From: G965230065 sp965230065 | Lineage (GTDB): Bacteria > Bacteroidota > Bacteroidia > Cytophagales > Cyclobacteriaceae | NCBI GenBank assembly: GCA_965230065.1 | Contig: OZ245942.1 | Span: forward strand, 1,798,001 to 1,862,000 | Direction: 5' to 3' | Length of the DNA stretch: 64,000 nt | Shown here: one piece after another, positions 58,173 through 64,000 of the stretch | Numbering within the stretch: the first letter of the stretch is position 1 | How the letters are laid out: each line of letters starts with the position of its first letter | Translations under genes and position numbers: made by a program | Notes under the pieces: generated by a model | The model's input: the letters and a program-made list of their open reading frames with translations, nothing else | The model's database searches: none | Told to the model about the DNA's origin: nothing

Positions 58173-61100
58173 TTATTCTTTGAAAGTACTTATTAGCTTC
58201 GTTCTTATAATAAGGATTTAGCTTAACGGGCACAGTCTTTAATAAGTCAATTTCTTGTTGTTTGGCTTTAATATATTCGTCAAAACTCTCGGTAGAGATA
58301 CGTTCATATTCAGAAGCGGTTTCGCCTTTTCGCTCATCATCTAACTCCTGCTCGCGCATTGATTTTTCAGCTTCTAAAAGGCGGGTCATGATTTCTTTCT
58401 GGCGTTTTTGCATTTCAGTACTCAGCTTTTTATTAACCAGGTCAAGCTCAGTTTCTTCCATTTTTTTAATGAGCTCATCCATAGAACCCCCACTCCCTTC
58501 TTCACCTTTGCTATCAGATTCTTTCATTTCCTGAAGTGCCCGCCGAATTTGTTCCTGCTTTGCCGCAAGTTTGGCTAACTCTTCCGAAAGCTGCCGGCCA
58601 GATTTACCACTCTTTTTCAGTTGCTCAATTTGATCGTTCAATTGTTTTTGTAGTTCGCTCATGGTAGGCCCACCCTGAGAAGGATTAGAGTTTTTCTTGG
58701 GGTTACCCATCGCATCTGCCATGGCTTGTTGCATCTGGCTCAAAACATCATTGAGCAACAAGGCAAGGTTATTAATGGAAGTCATCGCAAACTGTTGCTT
58801 GCTGATAGCCTTGAATTGTTGGCGTTCACGTAAAGATTCCATGCTTTCATCCATATGTTGATTCATGTCTTTTACCTCACGTGTAACAAAAGACTGAATC
58901 TGAAATACACGTTCGGCCAAAGCTAATAAACTATCTTCAATGATTTGGGCATCATCCCGCAATTTAAGTTGCTCTTGCGAAAGCTCAATGAAACGCGGGT
59001 CTGTTTGCCTTACTTCTCTGAAAGATTTCATTACTTCTTCCTGACTGAAAGAAAGCGTAACAAGGTTGTCCAGAATATTGCGGAGATTGTCAATGTTTTC
59101 CTGTAGCATTTCTACTTCCATGCTTTGCTGCATCTGTTGCAGCTTATCAGACATCTTTTTCATTTGCTGCTTACTCTTCTGCTGCGATTTTTGGGCATCC
59201 TTTCTCTTATTCTGCTCAAGAGATTCTTTGGCTTTTTGCTGCTCTTCTTTGATCTCTTGTTGTTCAGGCGAAAAATCCTGCAAAGGGTTCGGGTTTTTCA
59301 AGTCCTGATTAAGCTCGTTAAGTTCTTCTAGGGATTTTTCTACTTCTTCATCAAATTTCTGGTTCAAAGAGTCTTGTTGTTGAGAAAGTTCTTCGTTATC
59401 AAATGACTTATCCTCTGTTTTTTCAGAAAGATCTTCCTGTTCTTCGGAGAACTCTTCAAGTTCATTGATGACTTCATCCAACTTTCTATCAAACTTCATC
59501 CTTTTGAAAAGCTCTAATGCACGCTCCAGTTCTTCTTCAAGAGTCTCTTCGTTTTCGGTCATTTCCTGTAGTTTGTCCTGCAGCTCTTCAATGCCTTTCT
59601 GTTCTTCCAGCAATTTCTTGAGTTCTTCGTACAACTGCTTGGTTTCTTCATCAAGGAGTTCGTCCATCAGGTTTTGAAGCTGCTGCACCTTCTCTTGTAC
59701 CTGCTCACTTTGCTCCATAAATTGCTCCCTTTTCATATTATCAGAGCGGCTTTGCTCCTGTAATTTCTTGATTTCTTCATTCAGCTCTTCCCGTTTTTTG
59801 AGCAGGTCTTCAAGCAATTGTTTGTCTTGCCAAGTGAGCTCTTTTTTTCCACGTAGTTTCTTTTCGGCTTCTTCCAATTGTTCTTTCAATTCATTGGCCT
59901 GCTGTACCGTTTTGGATATCTGGCTTTGGGTTTGGCTGGAAGATTTCTCCAGGCTTTCTTTCATTTGTTCCTTATCAGGTACGCGGAAGGTATACGATGA
60001 TGTTTTAGCTGATTTATAACCGTTTACCCCATCATTGTCCCAAACCTGTAAAAAGTAGCGGATTTTATCACCTGGCTTCAGGTTAAAGCTATCTGTTTGC
60101 CATCTGTAATAATAGCTTTGAGAATTCTGTGCTGTATTGAGGGGAAGGTTAATTCTCTGATACTGCTCATCTCCATTATTGGGCTGCGTTTTATCCAACT
60201 TATAATAAAGTGCCAGGCGCGTAAGGCCATAATCATCAGCTACGTTTCCTCCTACTATCAAAAACTGATACAAAGTAGTATCCTGAAACTGGTCCAAACT
60301 TATTGTGGGAGGTTGGTCAGGAATTACATCCAGGTGATAACGTATTTCCTGTTTGTTATCACTGAACTTATTTTTCAGGTTTACCAAATAGCTGTCAGAT
60401 TTGAAAATCTGCTTATCAAAATTAAAAACATCATCATTCTCCTGCGACAATTGGTACAGTGTATCGGCTTCAGTAAAATACAAGGAAAGACTGTCTGAAG
60501 CGAGTGTATTAAATTTCCAGGAAATATTAGTGCCTTCAGGGATCTGTAAATTACCTACGTTGCTTAACCGGTCATTTTTCTTTTGTAGATATGCGGGATA
60601 ATCCAACATCACACTGAAGTTTTTCAGGTTTGGCCGGTCAACAACAGTTATTTCATGGGAAGAGGAACGAAAGCCGGCAGCATCAAAGTTGAAAGAAACA
60701 TCACGTTGAATATTTTGGAATACGTGCTCATACATGCCCGCTTCATTCAATGTCATTTTTGTTTTTCTTCCGGCAGTATTTAGGTAAACCTTATCGGGAA
60801 TCACATCTCCATCAAGCGCTAGCTGCAAGGTGTAATCCTCGTTCCTGAAAGCAACAAAAGATTTGTTCTGCAAATTGAAAGAAAAAGGAGCTTCGGGTAC
60901 AAATTCTTTATTGAAGTTGATAATCCGTTGATTACTCTCAGTGAACACGTGTGGAAGGAACAGTAATAGTAATAATAGTAAAGCGGCAGGAAATGCCAAA
61001 TAACGCAAATATCCCAGATTACTGTTCAAATCAATAGCCACAGGAAATGAGAATACTGAAAACTGCTGGGTACGCTGGGAAATACTGGCAGCAACAAATG

Positions 61101-61476
61101 CATTATTGCCAGCACCGCTATTCTGTAACTGTATGATATTCAGTAACTTATCTCTTATATCAGGGAAATAATTACCAATTTGACGAGCCGCTTCTTCATC
61201 GTTAATTTGACGTTTGTTGTCGTAGAGACATAAGACAGGGTTTAGAATATAGCGATATAGAATAAAGACAAAAAGCAATAAGAATGAAAAGAACAAGATG
61301 GCCCGCAAGGGAGAATTGAGCCGCAAAGAGTATTCAGCATAGCTGATTAATAAATAAATTGAAATGATAATAGTAGCGAAAAAAATACTTCCCTTAAGCA
61401 GTTTGTTTAAATAATACTTTTTCTTATAAGCTTTAAGCTGCTCTATAATAAGGTTAAAATTGGTTGAAGGTGCCAT
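58165..61476 (-). CDS. DUF4175-family membrane protein with long coiled coil
   Basis: About 1103 residues from ATG 61476; a longer frame to 61533 overlaps xth. Three transmembrane segments lie at the N-terminus: IFFATIIISIYLLISY (about 30), AILFFSFLLLFVFILYRYIL (about 60) and FPAALLLLLLLFLP (about 160). A beta-rich extracytoplasmic part follows (PSNPEKSFVAFRNEDYTLQLAL-like text, Ig-like segments to about 500), then a very long Glu/Gln/Lys coiled coil from about 530 to 1000 (EQMKESLEKSSSQTQSQISK, KELTWQDKQLLEDLLKK). DUF4175 is widespread in Bacteroidota and Proteobacteria; its role is unknown, perhaps envelope-mechanical. It precedes the RsbW-like ATPase and follows xth. Confidence 0.85.
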   Translation of the reverse strand: MAPSTNFNLIIEQLKAYKKKYYLNKLLKGSIFFATIIISIYLLISYAEYSLRLNSPLRAILFFSFLLLFVFILYRYILNPVLCLYDNKRQINDEEAARQIGNYFPDIRDKLLNIIQLQNSGAGNNAFVAASISQRTQQFSVFSFPVAIDLNSNLGYLRYLAFPAALLLLLLLFLPHVFTESNQRIINFNKEFVPEAPFSFNLQNKSFVAFRNEDYTLQLALDGDVIPDKVYLNTAGRKTKMTLNEAGMYEHVFQNIQRDVSFNFDAAGFRSSSHEITVVDRPNLKNFSVMLDYPAYLQKKNDRLSNVGNLQIPEGTNISWKFNTLASDSLSLYFTEADTLYQLSQENDDVFNFDKQIFKSDSYLVNLKNKFSDNKQEIRYHLDVIPDQPPTISLDQFQDTTLYQFLIVGGNVADDYGLTRLALYYKLDKTQPNNGDEQYQRINLPLNTAQNSQSYYYRWQTDSFNLKPGDKIRYFLQVWDNDGVNGYKSAKTSSYTFRVPDKEQMKESLEKSSSQTQSQISKTVQQANELKEQLEEAEKKLRGKKELTWQDKQLLEDLLKKREELNEEIKKLQEQSRSDNMKREQFMEQSEQVQEKVQQLQNLMDELLDEETKQLYEELKKLLEEQKGIEELQDKLQEMTENEETLEEELERALELFKRMKFDRKLDEVINELEEFSEEQEDLSEKTEDKSFDNEELSQQQDSLNQKFDEEVEKSLEELNELNQDLKNPNPLQDFSPEQQEIKEEQQKAKESLEQNKRKDAQKSQQKSKQQMKKMSDKLQQMQQSMEVEMLQENIDNLRNILDNLVTLSFSQEEVMKSFREVRQTDPRFIELSQEQLKLRDDAQIIEDSLLALAERVFQIQSFVTREVKDMNQHMDESMESLRERQQFKAISKQQFAMTSINNLALLLNDVLSQMQQAMADAMGNPKKNSNPSQGGPTMSELQKQLNDQIEQLKKSGKSGRQLSEELAKLAAKQEQIRRALQEMKESDSKGEEGSGGSMDELIKKMEETELDLVNKKLSTEMQKRQKEIMTRLLEAEKSMREQELDDERKGETASEYERISTESFDEYIKAKQQEIDLLKTVPVKLNPYYKNEANKYFQRINE

Positions 61477-61483
61477 AAAAAAA

Positions 61484-62248
61484 TCAATTAATTTCCAACT
61501 CAATCGGACAATGGTCCGAATGTACTGCTTCATTCAAAATGCTTGCGCCAGACAATCGGTTTCTCATATGTTCCGAAGCCATGTGATAATCAATACGCCA
61601 GCCTAAGTTACGTTCACGCGCGCGTTGGCGGTAAGTCCACCAGGAATACTGATGGGGCTTGTCATTAAAATACCTAAAAGTATCAATAAAACCAGCATCT
61701 AAAAACTTTGAAACCCAGGCCCTTTCTTCCGGCAAAAAGCCAGATGTTTTAGCATTCCGTTCCGGGTTGTGAATATCAATCGGTTTGTGGCATATATTGT
61801 AATCACCACTGATGATTAAATTCGGTTTAGATTGCTTAAGTTCCATAATATACGTAAAAAAATCGTCAAGCCACTGCATTTTAAATGACTGCCGAACATC
61901 ACCCGTAGTGCCGGAAGGCATGTAAACACTTATTAACGAAAAATCCTGAAAGTCGGCTCTCAGGACCCTGCCTTCACAATCATACGCATCAATACCGCAG
62001 CCAAGTTCAACATGTACGGGTTCGTGTTTGCTTAAAATGGCTACTCCGCTGTACCCTTTCTTTTCAGCAGGCATCCAAAATATGTTGCGAAAACCAATTT
62101 CCCGAAAAACATTCAAGTCGAGCTGATCTTCCAGGGCTTTCACCTCTTGCAAACAAACCATGTCGGCGTTAGTGTTAGCTAACCATTCAGCAAAACCTTT
62201 TTTTAGTGCGGCACGAATGCCATTTACATTATAAGAAATAATTTTCAC
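61484..62248 (-). CDS. xth: Exodeoxyribonuclease III
   Basis: 254 residues starting with GTG 62248. AP endonuclease/3'-5' exonuclease of base-excision repair. The conserved set is visible: MKIISYNVNGIRAALKKGF with N7 (metal-site neighbour), VCLQEVKALEDQLD with the metal-binding Glu, YSGVAILSKHEPV, SVYMPSG with the active-site Tyr, LIISGDYNICHKPIDIHNP with catalytic Asp and Asn, YSWWTYRQRARERNLGWRIDYHMAS, and SDHCPIELEI with the final Asp-His pair. Length is normal. Its stop is 7 bp before the DUF4175 start, implying co-transcription. Confidence 0.97.
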   Translation of the reverse strand: MKIISYNVNGIRAALKKGFAEWLANTNADMVCLQEVKALEDQLDLNVFREIGFRNIFWMPAEKKGYSGVAILSKHEPVHVELGCGIDAYDCEGRVLRADFQDFSLISVYMPSGTTGDVRQSFKMQWLDDFFTYIMELKQSKPNLIISGDYNICHKPIDIHNPERNAKTSGFLPEERAWVSKFLDAGFIDTFRYFNDKPHQYSWWTYRQRARERNLGWRIDYHMASEHMRNRLSGASILNEAVHSDHCPIELEIN

Positions 62249-62337
62249 GATGCGGCTTAAGTTTAATGTCTAAAGTTTGATGTTTATAATTTGAACATAA
62301 AACTAGAAACTAAAAACAAAAAACTAAAAAACGAAAA

Positions 62338-62697
62338 CTACACCACAATATTCAGCTCTTGCTCAAAATATTCGATAATATGCATTTTTAATAACTTCTC
62401 TTGTTCCAGAAGGTCAAAGTGGGGTAACTTTTTTATCAAAGTCCAGTGAGGCCAGCCTTCTTTATCAGACCCACCAAGTTCATAAAAACCAGAAAGACTC
62501 AACACTTTACAGATAGCAATGTGCATCAAATCTTGCTTTTCTTCTTTAGAGAAATGCTGGGCTCCCCTACCCAACTCCTGTACACCAATCAAGAAAAGTA
62601 CAGCATTCAAATCAGTCGGGCGTTTGCCAAGTAATGTTCCGAGCTGATTCAGCAAACTATGCCAATTTTTTTCCAGCTCAAGGTCTTTTTTATACAT
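62338..62697 (-). CDS. Conserved hypothetical protein
   Basis: 119 residues from ATG 62697; an earlier ATG at 62754 adds 19 residues unlike the rest. A helical cytoplasmic protein with segments MYKKDLELEKNWHSLLNQLG, KRPTDLNAVLFLIGVQELGRG, and FSKEEKQDLMHIAICKVLSL that look conserved, ending ALIKKLPHFDLLEQEKLLKMHIIEYFE-like text. I have the impression of a family common in Bacteroidota but no function is known to me. It stands alone, convergent with nothing and divergent from comF with about 100 bp between starts. Confidence 0.72.
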   Translation of the reverse strand: MYKKDLELEKNWHSLLNQLGTLLGKRPTDLNAVLFLIGVQELGRGAQHFSKEEKQDLMHIAICKVLSLSGFYELGGSDKEGWPHWTLIKKLPHFDLLEQEKLLKMHIIEYFEQELNIVV

Positions 62698-62801
62698 AAC
62701 AGACGTTTTGGGAAAATGCTGTTTCAAATTTTCAGTGTAAATTGAAGTATACAATCTAGCAAAAACTAAAAGTAGTATACATAATTGATTAACGAGATTT
62801 G

Positions 62802-63467
62802 ATGATAGAAGATTTTATTTCGTTGCTTTTTCCGCGATATTGTCTTGTAAGTGGTGCGCCACTGGCCAAAGGAGAGGAACTTATTGCAACCGATATTATA
62901 ACGAAATTACCAAAGTATGACTTAAGGCATGATGACATCGCTCAGAAATTTTACGGAAAGGTGAGGGTACAACATGCCCTGGCTTTCTACAAGTTTGTGA
63001 AAGGCGGAAATGTTCAGAAAATATTACATGTCCTAAAATACCGGAATTGTCCCGAATTGGGAATTATGCTGGGCAGGTGGTTTGGCAATACAATAAAAGA
63101 GGCAGGTTATGAGTTTGATATTCTCGTTCCGGTGCCATTGCATAAAACCCGACTAAGGCAAAGGGGCTACAACCAAAGTGATAAAATTGCTGAAGGAATG
63201 TCAATTACCCTTGAAACTGCCTGGATAGATGATATTGTGGAGAGAACCCAGAAAACCATTACCCAAACAGGCAAAGACCGTATAGATCGATTCGAGAATG
63301 TTGCTAATATTTTTTCTCTTTTAAAGCCAGAAGCAATTGAAGGAAAAAGAGTATTACTAATTGACGATGTAGTTACAACCGGCTCAACCCTGGAGTCTTG
63401 TGTAATGGCAATCAATGAAGGAAATTGTAAAAGCGTGAGCATAGCGGCATTGGCTTCAGCAGAATAG
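62802..63467 (+). CDS. ComF-family phosphoribosyltransferase-like protein
   Basis: 221 residues from ATG 62802 (a TTG lies 3 bp earlier). A ComFC-type protein: the N-terminal part lacks the zinc-finger cysteines of Bacillus ComFC apart from a single Cys (LFPRYCLVSGAPL), then LKYRNCPELGIMLGRWFG, the key FDILVPVPLHKTRLRQRGYNQ with the conserved basic residues, and the phosphoribosyltransferase signature VLLIDDVVTTGSTLESCV with the acidic pair. In competent bacteria ComFC is needed for DNA uptake; in many others its role is unclear. It stands alone on the plus strand. A damaged antitoxin gene follows. Confidence 0.87.
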   Translation: MIEDFISLLFPRYCLVSGAPLAKGEELIATDIITKLPKYDLRHDDIAQKFYGKVRVQHALAFYKFVKGGNVQKILHVLKYRNCPELGIMLGRWFGNTIKEAGYEFDILVPVPLHKTRLRQRGYNQSDKIAEGMSITLETAWIDDIVERTQKTITQTGKDRIDRFENVANIFSLLKPEAIEGKRVLLIDDVVTTGSTLESCVMAINEGNCKSVSIAALASAE

Positions 63468-63555
63468 CATGAAATGGAATTAGGCCAAACATTCTCATAA
63501 AGAAATTCTTCTCGAATAGGTATAAATTAAACAAATCCATTAGTTAACGAATAAT

Positions 63556-63619
63556 TTCGTGATTAATAACGACAATTGACGTATAACTTCGTGATTAATA
63601 ACGACAATTGACGTATAAC
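63556..63619. repeat. Perfect 32-bp tandem duplication
   Basis: The 32-base unit beginning TTCGTGATTAATAACGAC occurs twice in direct succession with no mismatch (63556-63587 and 63588-63619). It lies in the 5' region of the damaged antitoxin gene. Confidence 0.93.
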
Positions 63620-63627
63620 TATGATAA

Positions 63628-64000
63628 CGAACGGCACATGTACTAGATATTCTGGGAGAAACCACCAATCATGAAGGTTTTGAGTTGATCCATCTGAGCC
63701 TGGAAGGTGTAACCAAAAATAGCCTGAACTGTCTGATCCAGCAAATAGACATTTCACAAAAAGAGATGGTTACCCTGCTCCATCTTTCTCCACGTACCAT
63801 CCAGCGAATGAAAGAAACGGATAAATTACCTACTGCCGCATCGGGTCAAATTATTAAAATTGCCAAAGTTTTTGCCAGGGCCAGAGAAGTATTAATAAGT
63901 CTGGAAAAAGCCCGTATTTGGCTCAAGTCACCTCTCACTACCACGGAGGAGACTAACCTATAAATTTACTAGATACTCCAACCGGCATACAATGGGTTAG
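63628..64000 (+). pseudogene. Damaged Xre/MbcA/ParS-type antitoxin gene (3' end beyond window)
   Basis: From 63628 an open frame without ATG reads LDILGETTNHEGFELIHLS, then LEGVTKNSLNCLIQQIDISQKEMVTLLHLSPRTIQRMKE, and ARAREVLISLEKARIWLKSPL. This is the N-terminal helix-turn-helix and DUF2384-type middle of Xre/MbcA-family antitoxins, which pair with RES toxins. The frame stops at TAA near 63961-63963, but the next frame continues PINLLDTPTGIQWV, the expected family ending. One C lost from a C run at about 63957-63958 explains this. An in-frame TAA at 63625-63627 and no ATG before the conserved part suggest the start is also lost; TTG at 63685 is the only near-start. A RES toxin, if any, lies beyond the window. 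Confidence 0.72.

Noticed and set aside
58262..60019. Several serine-rich plus-strand open frames
   Set aside because: They mirror the Glu/Lys/Gln coiled coil of the DUF4175 protein on the other strand.

Overview
The window looks like a chromosomal segment of a member of the Bacteroidota, most likely a gliding Cytophagales-type bacterium. Evidence: a type IX secretion (T9SS) C-terminal sorting domain, a GldB-type gliding lipoprotein, families typical of the phylum (DUF4905, DUF4175, DUF2400/TIGR02757, Omp28-like), promoters of the Bacteroidota form TTTG-N19-TAnnTTTG, and few visible Shine-Dalgarno sites. AT-rich intergenic DNA contrasts with small GC-rich hairpins.

Layout. 0-7 kb: class Ia ribonucleotide reductase (nrdB, start of nrdA), manA, a DEDDh exonuclease-BRCT gene with a small partner, a ParE/RelE-type toxin-antitoxin pair, and an intact IS5-family element with 15-bp ends and a 9-bp target duplication. 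7-14 kb: an AsmA-like protein, tRNA-Val with promoter, terminator and a degenerate tRNA-Val-like copy, an intact IS982-family element, a sulfatase lipoprotein, two small inverted-repeat elements (one a clear non-autonomous IS982 derivative), and an orphan LytTR regulator. 14-17 kb: EcsC-family protein, and a TetR regulator plus metallo-beta-lactamase-fold lipid-hydrolase-like gene, each preceded by the same palindromic operator.

16.8-32.0 kb is the most unusual part: six same-strand genes, overlapping or nearly touching, encoding an NTT-like transporter with HEAT repeats and a cyclic-nucleotide-binding fold, a TIR-like protein, a STAND NTPase with transmembrane helix, coiled coil and WD40 propeller, an outer-membrane barrel, a lipoprotein with propeller-like repeats, and a 1967-residue T9SS cargo. 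It reads as an inner-membrane-to-surface signalling or conflict module; I know of no characterised system with this composition.

32-50 kb: DUF2400, a small membrane protein missed at usual length cut-offs, a decayed DUF433/DUF5615 toxin-antitoxin pair, LysM protein, DUF4905, NfeD, asparagine synthase plus glycosyltransferase, GldB, beta-barrel, BtuF-like protein, a DUF5060/DUF4038 glycosidase-like protein, and pgk - aminotransferase - tyrA (glycolysis and aromatic amino acids).

50-64 kb: a very likely chromosomal replication origin at 51.9-52.3 kb (seven exact TTATCCACA DnaA boxes beside an AT-rich tract), mnmG/gidA 2 kb away, and a perfect ParB-binding parS palindrome 5 kb away. Around them lie a TPR protein, an Ig-like lipoprotein, DUF2071, ybeY, an RsbW-like ATPase, DUF4175, exonuclease III (xth) and comF. 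The right edge holds a damaged Xre/MbcA-type antitoxin gene behind a 32-bp tandem duplication.

All functional calls come from reading the sequence by eye; no search was run.
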